Shown here one piece after another: positions 24,018-35,249 of a DNA stretch of 64,000 bases. Where the stretch lies: NCBI GenBank assembly GCA_029204225.1, contig CM055108.1:16208722-16272721 (forward strand). Direction: 5' to 3'. Below the pieces are notes generated by a model that saw only the letters and a program-made list of their open reading frames with translations, did not search any database and had not been told where the DNA came from. This DNA comes from Diphasiastrum complanatum (Eukaryota > Streptophyta > Lycopodiopsida > Lycopodiales > Lycopodiaceae). The stretch's first letter is position 1, and every line of letters begins with the position of its first letter. A program made the position numbers and the translations under genes.

Positions 24018-24047
24018 TTCTTTTATGAGAGAGAGAGAGATAGAGAG
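23983..24047. repeat. CT and GA microsatellites in the PnsB5 5' leader
   Basis: An uninterrupted CT run (23983-24014) is followed by a GA run (about 24026-24047), immediately upstream of the PnsB5 start codon at 23967. The two runs are mutually complementary and could form a leader hairpin. Translating them gives only an Arg-Glu or Ser-Leu artefact. Confidence 0.85.
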
Positions 24048-24130
24048 TCTGTGAAGGGGAAATGGTTCCCAAGGGGAGGACACCTTAACCTCTTCTTTTT
24101 TGCAGTTAACTATGTCCTTGTTGGAAGGGC

Positions 24131-24385
24131 ATGACCTTTTGGCTCTACACATCATAAGGGAGTCTAGTTCCAAATGACCTTTTCTTTTTGTATACATGTC
24201 GTAAGGGATTCTAGTTTTTACGCCATTTGCACAAGAGAGATGTAAGGCACAATAAGGATCCCTTTTGTCTCTACACATCATAAGGGAGTCTAGTTCCTCA
24301 TGACCTTTTCTTTCTACATACACGTAGTAAGGGATTCTAGTTTTTACGTCATTTGCACAAGAGAGATATAAGGCACAATAAGGAT
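24131..24385. repeat. Tandem duplication (about 124 bp) in the PnsB5 upstream region
   Basis: Two copies share CTCTACACATCATAAGGGAG, TCTAGTTC, ATGACCTTTTCTTT, GTAAGGGATTCTAGTTTTTA, CGTCATTTGCACAAGAGAG and AAGGCACAATAAGGAT. They start near 24135 and 24262 and are about 90% alike. They lie 170-420 bp upstream of the PnsB5 start codon, within its probable promoter. Confidence 0.8.
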
Positions 24386-24399
24386 GATGGCCACTAAGG

Positions 24400-25790
24400 G
24401 CTAGCCCAATTGACCCAAGACATGTGCCCTATTTTCACCCTTGATATGGGGAACGTGTTACTGCGATCGGATTCTCCGTACCCACTAACCCATGGAGATG
24501 TATAGCTCCAACTCCTTGGCGCTCTAGGTTGGCTTATTGGAATGGAAAATCTCACCTTTCACAAATCATAGAGGTGTGATTTGTGACCCTTAAACCCCAA
24601 GCGAGGGTTACATATCGTAGGTCACATGTTTTGAAACCATTGCCTAGGTCAATGGCGATGACAGAAGCCCTAACTCGGCACCAACAAAACTCTCACACAT
24701 CGCCAAGTCACATGATGTTACAAAGTGTTAATTTGCTCATGATGTTGGCTGCGAACACTTGCCAAGTGGCACTATCTTTTGCTTTTATCATGTCAGCCCT
24801 CCAACAAAACTTGAAGTTGAGCCCATATGCACTAGGCTTCAAGTTTTGTTAGAAGGTCATCCGCAAATCTCCTTAGCCCCTGATCCATCTTTATGGCCTT
24901 TTTGGTCACTTAGGAATTAAAATGATATGTTCTCTTGCCCTAGTCCTTTTCCACCAATGGGACGAGGCCAAGGGATCATTGTAAAAATGCAACAAGCAAA
25001 AAACCTAGCAAAGGCCCTGATTTGCAAAGTTCTTTTCTTACAAAAGATAATTTGTAGTTGCGATTTACTTTGCATTCAGCATCTCTTTGTCAACATGTGT
25101 GAAGCAAAAAATAGATTCTACAATATCTTTTGATGATTTAGGACTTAGAAAGATATCTTGGCCAAGCTCACATCTTTTATTTGGATCGTTGTTGTTTAGA
25201 GTGTGAAGAATTTCATATCATTAAGATCCAAAATATTCCTTTGATCTTTGGTTAGAAAGACAAGCCAATCACCAATCTTACCAATGTAGAAAAACCAACA
25301 TCTACACTATGAATGAATCAAAACATAAACTGATGTTGTTGTCCGTACAAAATAGTAAGCTACTGTATTTCAGGATCTGTTCTTGCTTCAATTGTACATA
25401 TATGATATGTACTCTCAAGCCACCATCCATTATGTTGGCTTATTGAGCGTTGGCTTTATGTTTCAATTTAACATTACCATGAGCGAATTATGAGCCCACA
25501 AAGGACCCCTTAAGGAATGCCATGTAGGAAAGAAAAAAAAATAAGAAAAAGCTATTAAATTACCAAATTTAACTTCTTATGAATATGCCCACACAACTTT
25601 CACCGGCAAGGAATCTAAGTTATTCTAGTCACATCAAAAGTGACTGGTGCTTTTAACCACAGTTAAATGTGACTCTTGTTACATAAAAATATTTCTCTCC
25701 CAATACTTGGAAACATTCAAAAATAAACATTTACATACTAGTAAAGGTTAAAAATTCAAGAAAGTAGTGGCATTTCAAAGATATGGCTAC
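24400..25790. other. Intergenic stretch with R1 repeat copy, no supported gene
   Basis: A diverged copy of repeat R1 occupies about 25205-25375 on the minus strand, with blocks such as CCTTTGATCTTTGGTTAGAA and TTGTTGTCCGTACAA. The rest shows only short frames without motifs. Confidence 0.5.
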
Positions 25791-25799
25791 CACCATTTC

Positions 25800-27420
25800 C
25801 AAAGATGAAAATTTGCTTGTTGCCATCTCCATCTCCATCTCCAAGGATGTGTTTGTCATCATTTCTAAATATGTCATATCCATATATTCAAATGACTTAT
25901 TTATTATATTTGATGTTGTTTTGTATTTTAGAACTCATCTGTTATTGTCATTGTACTAATTATTACTATTTTCATTGATGACTAAATTTTATCATCTTCA
26001 TGTGGATCTTCCACTAGAGTATGGTCCACTTAGGACAAGGAATTCAAAAGAATCAAAATTATCAACTTCTAAATATGATCTATTATAGGGAAGAAAAGCC
26101 AAAACATTTAGATTTATGGTCATCAAGAACATTGTATCTTATTGATCCACATTCATTGCAACATCTTGATTTTCATTCGGTAAGTATCATGGAAACATCA
26201 TTCTTTTATGTTACAGTAAAAATTTGAAAGCCTATGGTAATGCACATTCAATGCAAATAATATATTTTCTAGAAGAAGAATATAAGAAAATATTAAAGGA
26301 GTATCATGAAAAACATTTAAAGTTGAAAATTTGTTTCAAAGAAAATGAGGTCCTCAAGAAAGAGACTGAAATGTTATAGTCTTCTTATGTCATTCTACAA
26401 ATACTAATGATGAGAAAAAAAAGTGCATTTCAATCCATGAGTATCTCATATTTGCCTTTACTTAAAGATATGGACTCATTGAATAAAAAGGCAATAAGGA
26501 ATAAGAGAACGAGATTAGCAACAAAGGATATTTGTGATCTTTCATCAAGAGGAGGTCATCGAAAAAGAAGGATCCATGCATTCAAATAAGTTCTAACTTA
26601 TTTGTCTTGAATTTTTTTGAAACTATTTTATTTGATGCAATCACTAATTCTATCATTTATTTTATCGTCACTCACTTGGATGAGTTTTAGCAATGTGTTG
26701 CAATCAATAAAGTTTGTGTACAGATCTCTACTAACTATTTTGTAAAAATTATATTTGTTGCTAATGTGGATACATGCATTAATTGTTGAAGAACATTTGA
26801 CTAATAGGACTTCTTTTGGAAAGTTATTAGGTTTTATTTTGTCTTCTAAGTCCAGGAAATCAATGTTGAATAGTACTGGATTGAAAACAATTAAGGCTTC
26901 AATTATTGAAACCACTACAAATAAAATTGAAAAAATATTCGACATTACATTAATTCAAGGTGCATGTGTTTTCTAGCATAGAGCAACATATGCCACAATG
27001 AGTGGGTATTCCATTGCATATCAATGAAGTACATTGCTCAAAGGGAGAATCTTTATCTTATGACAATTCCAGTAATTTGTTTATTGACATTAATCAATTG
27101 CTAACATTCATAATAGAATTTTACAGTATTACAAATGAGAATGTGAATAACAAATTGATAGTTGTTCTAAAGCTAGATGAATCTGAAATTGAAAGACTAA
27201 GAATGGAGCACTTTCAAATTCAGAACATTCAGAGGATTTCAACTTTAGTGTCTAATCAAAGAATAATATATGGTGGTTGGCAACTTTTCAAATATCAGTG
27301 AGCTTTTGTATATTCTATATGAAGACTATTGTTTGCGTTAATATTATGATACAATAGAGTTATGTTTCTTTTATAGGTGTTGAAAGAAGACCATGACATT
27401 CTTTCTTGGATAACATCCCA
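25800..27420 (+). other. Unrecognised decayed coding-like region
   Basis: Several medium frames lie on the plus strand at 26021-26227, 26407-26589, 26755-26976 and 27002-27301. They are separated by stops and have a lysine/isoleucine-rich, protein-like composition. An example is VVLKLDESEIERLRMEHF at about residues 58-75 of the last frame. I do not recognise the family. The spacing looks like a broken transposase or an old gene with lost introns. A minus-strand frame at 26628-26945 overlaps and is equally unassigned. Confidence 0.25.
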
Positions 27421-27644
27421 TCATGCTATTATCAAAAATCACAAAAATCACAAAAATCACATGGAGGGAGTTCCACTTGGTATTCCTAGATTTCAACATA
27501 GGGCTAATGTATGTTTCATCTCATGGAACTAATTCAAAGCACCATTGTTTGTACTACATGAAGACAACAAAGGACATGACAAGGAGTACAAGAATAGTAG
27601 CACTAGTCCATCTTCAAGATCCAATGGTTCCAAAACATTGATCG

Positions 27645-27939
27645 TAGATTCACCAAAAGTTGCCAAGTTAGCACAATAATAACTATCTCCAAGAAGCTCA
27701 TTAGATCTCAACCTAGATCTAGCATAAGGAAGTTCTTTAGACTTTGCATAAGATCTGCCAATCTTATTGATGCTGGGGATTGACTTTTGAAAGTTGAGAG
27801 AACCACCAACATCCATTTCATTCCTCTTGTTAGACATAACAAATGCATCAAGCTTGTAAAGTCTACCTTGTCTATTGCCCTTAGCAATCAAGATATCTCC
27901 CTTAGTAATGAGGCAAACATCCCCAAAAAACTTTGTCAC
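27645..27939 (-). pseudogene. Continuation of the Copia frame after protease, ending at a shared truncation point
   Basis: This frame follows the gag-protease frame with a short overlap and frame change at about 27936. It keeps GDILIAKGNRQGRLYKLDAF, the usual GAG-pre-integrase lead-in. The WH..LGH motif, integrase, RT and RNase H do not follow. Homology to the 7985-8640 relic stops at the same place. Confidence 0.65.
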
Positions 27940-29099
27940 CCTTTTTTTAACATTTGACCAACACTTAGCAAATTCCTTGAAAGTGAAGGAATGTAAAGAA
28001 CACCATCAAGCCTTACATTCCTATTAGTAGAAAGGAAAATAGGAATTGAGCCAATACCTTTGATCATACACTCACCACCATTTGGCATGTGAACGACTTT
28101 CTTGGTTCCAACATAAGAGATCAAAGAAGTAAAGAACTCCTTGTGACTAGTCATGTGTGAACTAGATCCACTATCTATCCACCATGAATCCTTGTCACTT
28201 CCACTTGACATTAGACTTGAAGAACACATCATGAGAGAATCACAAGAATCTAGATCCTCATTAGAAGTACAAATGTTGTTTTGCTTGCTACCTTCATTAC
28301 TTTGCTTCTTATGACATTCATTTGCAAAATGACCTTTTATCCCACAATAAAAGCACTTGAACTTTGTCTTGTCTTTCTTTCTAAAATAAGTAGAAGAGGA
28401 GGAGGAAGAGTGATCATCATGATCCGAGTTACCACCTTTGGACCATTTTCCTTTGCCTTTGACTTTGCCTTTTGTGAAGAAAGCCTCTTCACCTCCACCT
28501 TGCAAGAATGCACCATCAAGCTTTGATTGCAACCTATGTTCTTCAGCCAATAAGATTTCTTGCAAGTCAACCACACTTGGCAAGACTCTTTGAATGACAA
28601 AACTTTGCACAAGGTTAGCATGTTCATCTAGCAAACCATTCAACATAACCTGGACTATTTCACCATCTTTTATGCTTTCATCAATGCATGCTAGATCATC
28701 ACTTAAGGACTTAACCCTCAAGACAAATGCATGAGCACTTTCACCCTCTCTTTGTCTACTAGAAAATATTTGCCTCCTTAGGGTCAATACCCTAGATGTG
28801 GACTTTGATTCAAAGAGCTTCTTCAAGGCATTCCATGCCTCACTTGCACTTTGACTATTACCAACTTCCTTGAGAAGTTCATTGGTAACATTCATTTTAA
28901 TGATATGAAGAGCCCTTTTGGCCTTCTTATCAAGCCTTTGTTGCTCTTGAACTTTGGGTGGTCTCTCTTCAGTTCCTGCAACTATGTCCATGAGTTCATT
29001 CAACTCAAGTAAGGATTCCATCCTCACTTTCCAGGTAGAGTAGTTTGATGAACTCAACCTATCATTGGTTTCTAACATGATCCCACCATTGGAAGCCAT
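27936..29099 (-). CDS. Copia retrotransposon Gag and protease start
   Basis: A 387-residue open frame begins MASNGGIMLETNDRL and is an intact Copia Gag. It has a UBN2-type Gag region (STWKVRMESLL and AWNALKKLFESKS). A CCHC zinc knuckle lies at about residues 248-261 (CFYCGIKGHFANEC). The aspartic-protease DSG motif is near residue 308 (WWIDSGSSSHMTSH), followed by LSVGQMLKKG. The product would package and process retrotransposon RNA in cytoplasmic virus-like particles. A primer-binding site and an LTR lie upstream at 30244-30910. Integrase, RT and RNase H are absent, so the copy is non-autonomous. The uninterrupted gag suggests a fairly young insertion. Confidence 0.9.
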   Translation of the reverse strand: MASNGGIMLETNDRLSSSNYSTWKVRMESLLELNELMDIVAGTEERPPKVQEQQRLDKKAKRALHIIKMNVTNELLKEVGNSQSASEAWNALKKLFESKSTSRVLTLRRQIFSSRQREGESAHAFVLRVKSLSDDLACIDESIKDGEIVQVMLNGLLDEHANLVQSFVIQRVLPSVVDLQEILLAEEHRLQSKLDGAFLQGGGEEAFFTKGKVKGKGKWSKGGNSDHDDHSSSSSSTYFRKKDKTKFKCFYCGIKGHFANECHKKQSNEGSKQNNICTSNEDLDSCDSLMMCSSSLMSSGSDKDSWWIDSGSSSHMTSHKEFFTSLISYVGTKKVVHMPNGGECMIKGIGSIPIFLSTNRNVRLDGVLYIPSLSRNLLSVGQMLKKG

Positions 29100-30243
29100 G
29101 AATATAATGATTTTTCAACTTTTAGGCTCTGTCATAATGCACCTCGCACTCACTTTCCTCTCAACAAATGATGGATAAGGAGATCTCAGAAGATCTAGGA
29201 CCCTAAAACACTTTATCTTGAACCTGGCTGGTTTCCAAGCATAGAAAGGAAGATTGAAACACATGCAACACTTTGCACACACTAAGAGTGGATTACAAAC
29301 TCAAACCAACTTGAACACACTCTTGCTTAAGCTCTCAAACTTTTCAGAAAGTGACCAAATCAAGTTATGGTGTGAAGAGTTACTTGCATTCTTAGAAAAT
29401 ACACAAGACTAGGCTGCCAAGAATACCTAGAATTGAACAAACTTGATCAACATATGATCAACACACTAAGATATTGATTCAACCTATAAATCCACATGTA
29501 AACCACACATCTAAAAGTTTATAAACTCCAGCAAGTGATAAATACAAGCTTTAGAGGTGAATGAAAGAGTACACTTAGTGAATCACAAGACTAGCTTCAC
29601 TAGCTTGTCAAATCTTGGTGTTTAGATGTAGATCTAAGATCACTCACATGACAATGTTCCTCAACCTGTTAAGAACCTGAAAACACATTTGCATAATGGT
29701 TAAAACCTTCCAGCAAATGCTTCAATCAAATTACATAAGGAGAGTTACTTACAGGATCAACAAAGTACACCAAAATTTATGCAAAAGATTGTTGACAATC
29801 TGTTCACCCAAAAAAGGATCTTTCATCCAAGTGAGAGCTTTGTTCAGCCTTTTGGAGAAATACAAAATCACTCAAAGAGTATTTGTCATCCACTTAAGGA
29901 GAAGGTTCATCCACTTAAGGAGAGTGTTCATCCACAAGGGAGAGTGTTCATCCACAGAAGTGGAGATTGTCAACAATACATTGAACAGAACATTGTTAGT
30001 ATTGAATATGCACAAGCCTCACAATCAACAAATGATTAGGTGTTATGATCCAATCCAAAATAGCTTCTTCTCAGCCTCTGATCTTCAATAGACCTGAAAT
30101 ATGCTTTTGATCCACAAGTTCAACTCACAAAACAAAGGTTAGTAAGAATTGATCAACAATGCAATGCATAATCATGCTAGAACTTGATCAAACATCCAAA
30201 TATCACCATAAATGGAAACCTTACTAAAAATAACAGCCAACTA
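29100..30243 (-). other. Untranslated leader of the Copia element, with a tandem repeat
   Basis: About 1.1 kb separates the Gag start from the primer-binding site and shows no coding motifs. Within it, 29880-29957 holds four imperfect units of about 20-24 bp containing TTCATCCACTTAAGGAGA or TTCATCCACAAGGGAGAG. Long leaders are common in such elements. Confidence 0.6.
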
Positions 30244-30255
30244 GCTCTGATACCA
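30244..30255 (-). other. tRNA-iMet primer-binding site
   Basis: GCTCTGATACCA on the plus strand is the exact complement of TGGTATCAGAGC. It directly abuts the LTR end at 30256. Confidence 0.88.
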
Positions 30256-30910
30256 TGTGAAAAAATTGGATCTTGAATTGATCCAAACTCCCAAAATACT
30301 TGGCTAAGATCTTTGCACAACGAGCTACAAAAGCTAGAAATGGCAAAGCATCCTAATGCTACCTTTGATGCACATGAACTTGACAAAGCATTCAAGAGAC
30401 AAAAGAAACTAATAAAAGGTACTGATGGCAGCAAAAAGCAATAGCATACCAGCCGTACAACAGCAGCCTACCACTTTTGGAAACCTCTTAAGATCATACA
30501 CAAAAGCTTGAAGACAATACACAAAGCAATGCTCTCAATGGAGGAAGAAACTGTGACAATGATCTATTGATCTCTCTCAACAATACAATAGGTTTCTCCA
30601 ACCTGTTCTCCACGAATTTCAGCCTAATACAGGTGAGAGAGATGAATCTCTCTCCTCTCTCTAGAACTTAGGACCCAAATTTAGGGCACCAATAGCCTAA
30701 AATAGCCAATTTTGGCCTATTTTTCCAAATAACATGATTTTGGTGTCATTTCGAAGGTCCTAAAGTTTGAGACTTCTTCAACATGAAATATATACTAAAA
30801 TAAAAGTATCTAGGCCTCTTTCACACGTGTGAGACGTTAGATCCAAAACTATGTACAAAAATTGCCAATTTAGGCCTCAAACTAGCTAGGAAATGTTGAC
30901 AATTTTCACA
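30256..30910 (-). mobile_element. Complete 5' LTR of the Copia gag-protease element
   Basis: The segment begins TGTGAAAAAATTG and ends GACAATTTTCACA, giving matching short terminal inverted repeats with TG...CA ends, 655 bp in all. The abutting primer-binding site confirms it as the 5' LTR of the minus-strand element. I cannot find the partner LTR within the window, consistent with 3' truncation. Confidence 0.85.
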
Positions 30911-31059
30911 TCCAGAACTATACAAATCTTGAATTGTATGTTGCTGATTGAAGCCATTGATCTTGAATATGTCTTTCTCACTTGTTAATGGTTGTTTGCT
31001 TGAATGCTTAGCCTCTTGGATTTGATAGCTTTTTGGCTATGTTAGACTTTGACAAGGTG

Positions 31060-31800
31060 GCTCTGATAGCACTGATGCGAAAAATGCACTCAGAAAATGT
31101 AAATTTTAGCTAGAACTCTGGTGGCAAACTAATAAAAATCTCGAACGATTTGCAAACAATTTTCACGAAACTCGAACTATTTCTGTTCGAGAATAATGCG
31201 TGTTGGATCAATCAAGATCTGTAACACAACGAAATGAAACGAGACAAAATCTAGGCGAAAATGAAACGAAACGAAGCAAAGCAAAACTTAAATGAGCTCT
31301 GACATTGATTCATGCTGGATCGCGAAACGAAACGAAACTAGACAAAAGAGAAGAATTCACAAAAAGATCAATCAGGCTCCGTAACGAGACGAGACGAGAT
31401 GAAACAAAACAAGACGAAACAAAACGAAACGAAACGAAACTTAAGTGAAACATGAAGCGAAAGCATTTGCGAACAAAAATCAGTTTGTCAGGAATTCAGA
31501 TATGATTGCTGGTCACTACCGACTATATCATTTCTACAATCCTTTAGAGTGTAGATAGACTCTCCTAATCTATGTTAACAGATTAATATAGCATTCAACA
31601 AAATCAAACCAATGTGCGAAATTGAATAAACAAGTGAATCAGATACACAAATTGTAGCAGACAAATATTCATTCAAGATCAGACAATGATACAGAATAAT
31701 ATGCACATTACAACTGCAATATTATCTATTGATTTTCTTGATTTCTAGCATTGCATGACAGATCCACAGTGCATTGATGTGAGAGAAATACAGTTCTCTC
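31060..31800 (-). mobile_element. Second Copia-type primer-binding site and ACGAA-rich LTR
   Basis: GCTCTGATAGCA at 31060-31071 is a one-base variant of the tRNA-iMet site. It is followed by TG-starting sequence that looks like another minus-strand LTR. Between about 31240 and 31450 the pentamer CGAAA/ACGAA is repeated dozens of times (CGAAACGAAACGAAAC). The 655-bp LTR at 30256-30910 appears to be nested into the leader of this older element. Confidence 0.5.
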
Positions 31801-32925
31801 ACGAATAATGTCTCGCTTACTAGCAAACTTCTGGATCTACAGATCCTCTACAAAATTGTCTCGCTCACAAGCATACTTGTATTTAGTATATTCATCTTTG
31901 TCTTACTGTAATATGCATCAAAACAGAAAGTATATAGTTCGCGACCTTTTTCGTGTCGCGTCTTGTAACTTCCACATTAGAAAGATTAAACATCTACAAC
32001 TAATCACAAATTACAAGAGTGGCAGATTAGCCACGATCCAGAGTACTTCTGCTGATGTCATGATATCTGATCAAATACTTGTATCCCATGGTACTTGGCT
32101 GATATTCTTGATCCTTTGAGGAGCACGACTGATTTTGTGTTGTGTCATGTCATGTTTTGTCAAAAATTCAGGATTGAAAGCTAGCAAAGCTTTGGATGTG
32201 AAAAGTACAGTACTAAGGACCATAAATGGATCTTTGAATGATCCACAAGGTGATTGTATGCTTGTTAAACAATCTATCAGAAACTAGTCATCAGAAAACA
32301 AGATCTAGTTTAGCAGCTTGATAGGAAACAAGTAGAGACAATCAAAGCATTGATCAAATAGTCTAATCCAACTCCACACGTGTGTAAATAAGGCTGTAGT
32401 ACGGCCTGTAGACAGTGTTTACAAAGTGCCAAAGCTGGGTTTCATTGGAAAAATAGAGTAATCACCATACAATGAGAGGAAACTCGAGTTTCTCTTTGAG
32501 GCTCCAAAAAGTTTCTATCTTCTCACTATGGAGAATGGAAATACATAGTAAAAAACACTTCCTTTGCAAAGTTAGGTGAAAATCCAGCATGTAATAAGGA
32601 AGTAGACTCCACTTTCTTGCCCTAATGTGAAAACCCTAGCCTAGATCCAAGAGTCATGCTTGGTAGGTGCATGGTAGGTACAAATCTCATCATAAATCAT
32701 GGTCTAGATCCTACAAAGTAGGAATCACTACCAAATAGACACAACCACTCCTCTTGACTCGTGGTAACCTACTTTAGGTGTGTATGTACAAGTGGCACTT
32801 TGGCCATTCAAGTAACCAACAAACAATATTGACAAAATGTACAATATTCTACATGGCTAGATTTGCCAATGTAGGCAATTTTTCACATTGGAAATAGAAA
32901 CATTTTGTTTATTCACTAATTTTGA
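31800..32925. other. Stretch without supported gene
   Basis: Frames on both strands are short and motif-free. The sequence is probably the distal part of the LTR at 31075 onward plus unrelated repeat. Nothing further can be supported. Confidence 0.4.
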
Positions 32926-32929
32926 GTGA

Positions 32930-33508
32930 GTCATCTGCAACTAGTCTCTCAAATTAGTAGGTGTAATATGAGTCAATCCAAGCTTATGAGCAGTTTTTTC
33001 TGTAATGATATTTACTCCAAATCCTGAATCAACTGGCACATTAGAAATAATACATCCTTTTATCTATAATTCGATTTCTGGAGCTCCTCGATCATCCATA
33101 TCCACTTGTTAATGTTCACTACAAGAAGTCTTGGTTTCCTCCTCCGTTGTCTCACTAATAATTCTTTTAACTGATTTTGGTAGAAGACATTGTCTTCCAA
33201 AAGTTGTTTGAAAGTCATGCTTGGTCATAGATTACCAAGATCTTCTATTATATCATACCTTGCCCTTGACAACAAGGTTTATCGATTTTTGATCTTATGA
33301 AAACCGCAGTGTTTAAAGGTTCTTCAAATGTAACCTTTTTCTTTGGTTTATTTAGCTCATCTTTAAGAAGTTTAATAAATTTATTGACTTTTTCTTTCGA
33401 ATCTGTCTTTGTCTTTGGAGGTTTCTTCTTTTTCTTTGGCGATTCTATTACGGGTTGAATTTGATTTTGTCGTTTCTGCTTAGTCTTGTTCCTTGTGCTT
33501 ACTTTCAT
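32930..33508 (-). pseudogene. Ty3/Gypsy gag-protease junction relic
   Basis: On the minus strand a lysine-rich stretch (33248-33508, KKKKKPPKTKTDSKEKVNKF) leads after frame breaks to PVDSGFGVNIITEKTAHKLG near 32960-33040. This is the aspartic-protease motif of plant Gypsy elements, comparable with DGGSGVNLIS at 54052. The lysine-rich part is a Gag-Pol linker rather than a histone tail. Confidence 0.6.
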
Positions 33509-34000
33509 ACTTCAAAATGCATATCACTCGGTTTTCTTCTTCAGAAAGTTCGACCTGCTGGAAAATCCACAAGTGCTTACACTATTTTTCTTGGAGGGAA
33601 CTTGGTTTCTTGGCTATCAAAGAAGCAAACAACTATTACCTTATCATCCTGTGAAGCTGAATAAAAATATCTTACAACCACAACAAAGGAGGTTTTATGG
33701 ATTAATATGCTACTTTTGGAGCTAAAGTGTTATGCAGATGAAGATCTTCCAATTATCAAGAATGATAACATTTCTGCTCAAGCTCTTGCAAATAATCCAG
33801 TGTTCCATGCAAGGAGCAAACACATCGAGGTAGCCCATCATTTTGTAAGAGAAAAAGTCATTGGGAGAGAGATCTCATTGGAGCACGTTGGATCTTCAAA
33901 TTGTGTTGCAGATCTCCTCACCAAGCCATTACTCATTGAACACTTAGAAGAATTATTTCTGACATTCAATTCTCATAGTAAGAAGTTAGATTTTTCAGTC
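33500..34000 (+). pseudogene. Copia RNase H fragment
   Basis: Plus-strand frames give RPAGKSTSAYTIFLGGNLVS, SWLSKKQTTITLSSCEAE and then, after an in-frame stop, DNISAQALANNPVFHARSKH, IEVAHHFVRE and CVADLLTKPL. These are the hallmark blocks of the Copia RNase H and C-terminal end. Integrase and most of RT are missing upstream. Confidence 0.85.
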
Positions 34001-34180
34001 ATATGTATGCCATCGTGCTCTTGCCAAAGATTTTTCAAGTGTTTAGTTCTCTGATCAATCTTGTGCAATCACAACACCTCAATAAGATCCTGTAGGGTGT
34101 GTGGTGAAGTTCACACATGCTAAAAACTTCACACTATTCAGCTTTGACTTCAGAAATATAATCCTTGATGGATTTGATGT

Positions 34181-34420
34181 CTAGAACAGCTCCTTTAGCA
34201 CATCCCATGTCTGCATAGATGTAATGGCATCACTTATGTGGGTAATGATGCGGTCTTTCACTGACAAGTTGATGAAGGTCAAAGCTCTCCTTGCCTTCCT
34301 ATCGAACACTTTAATGTTCGCTTCATTTGGCGGTCTTCTCTCATCACCTGTGATGACATCCCACAGTTCCTTCTCGATTAGTATGTTTTTCATTTTGAAT
34401 TTCCACACTGCATATTAACA
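34181..34420 (-). pseudogene. Copia Gag N-terminal fragment (family of 48058-48987)
   Basis: The frame reads WKFKMKNILIEKELWDVITG and ERRPPNEANIKVFDRKARRA. It closely matches the Gag at 48987 downward (WKFKMKNILMEKDMWKVVTG). It is truncated on both sides, and its downstream end abuts the tail region of the histone H3-like frame. Confidence 0.8.
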
Positions 34421-34739
34421 AAATCATCTAAATCATTTCCTAGAACAGGTAGAGGGAAACTAATATTTATGGAGGTAGGAGGAGGAGATTTATTAAAAGA
34501 ATAAGATTTAGCAAGAGAAGTTAAGATGGAGATCTGGGAGGAGAAGAAAGAGACTTAGGAGGAGAATTGGGAGGAGAATGCCTAGAAGAAAGAATCTCAT
34601 CCAAAGGAGATGGCTTGGAAAAATCCCTCGTTTTATTTGGAGGGTCAAGAGACCTCCTCTTCTTTGAAACACTCCCGCTCTATAGACGAATAACAAGCCG
34701 GGATGGTTGAGATTGGTTTTGTTTTCTCCTCTTTGAATC

Positions 34740-35191
34740 TTATTTTGGAGGAGAGGAAGGAGCAGGTCTAAAGTATTTTGCAAATTTGTCATATGTGTCC
34801 TGAAGCCTGAACACAATGTTGAAATCCTTGGGCATGATGGTCACCCTCTTGGCATGGACAGTTGCAACAACAGTATCAAAAAAATATTTCACTTGGAAAT
34901 CCTCATATGCAGTGTGCAACGCCTCAATTGCCATTACCGTCCATCTCACATCTGTAGATAGACTTCTTGTAACCTGCCTGATGGATCTCTGTATGTGAGC
35001 TTTCGAAATCAGAAGATTATTTGTCTTCTGTAGCTTCTGAATATCCTTGAGCCAGGGTGGGTCTCTTCTTCTGCCCCTTGGCCTAGGAGGAGGTGGTGGT
35101 GGACGAGGTGGTGGTTGTGGACTTCCCTGCCCGCTCTTGATATTGGTATTCCACCAGGGTGGCCTCGTGCAGTTTGCTTGGTCTGCATCAT
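34740..35191 (-). pseudogene. Divergent histone H3-like gene with a frameshift between tail and core
   Basis: The core frame ends at a stop at 34740. It encodes an H3 histone fold: KDIQKLQKTNNLLISKAHIQ (alpha-N/alpha-1), TDVRWTVMAIEALHTAYEDF (loop 1 and alpha-2) and HAKRVTIMPKD, identical to canonical H3 loop 2. My by-eye alignment to plant H3 gives about 36 identities over about 86 positions without gaps. In another frame, starting at 35191 or 35188, the peptide MMQTKQTARGHPGG mirrors the H3 tail ARTKQTARKSTGG, so an indel separates tail and core. A polyproline and GRRR segment sits between them. After the stop, the same frame carries a Ser-Pro-rich extension to 34521 with one further in-frame stop. 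Known H3 packages DNA as a dimer with H4. The RW in loop 1 recalls CENH3, but loop 1 is not lengthened. The copy is probably non-functional. Confidence 0.85.
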
Positions 35192-35249
35192 TAATGACCA
35201 ATATCGGATCAACACGTGAAGAAGGTGAACCCAGGATCAGAAGTCAGGT

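Noticed and set aside
23895-24323. Frames with Arg-Glu or Ser-Leu runs around 24000
   Set aside because: They are translations of the CT/GA microsatellites in the PnsB5 leader.
33248-33508. Lysine-rich minus-strand frame as a linker-histone (H1) candidate
   Set aside because: It is followed on the same strand by a Gypsy aspartic-protease motif (PVDSGFGVNIIT), so it is a Gag-Pol linker. It has no winged-helix residues.
34740-35191. Calling the H3-like frame CENH3
   Set aside because: The RW in loop 1 recalls CENH3, but loop 1 is not lengthened, loop 2 is exactly canonical H3, and the tail keeps TKQTAR. The evidence does not favour a centromeric role.
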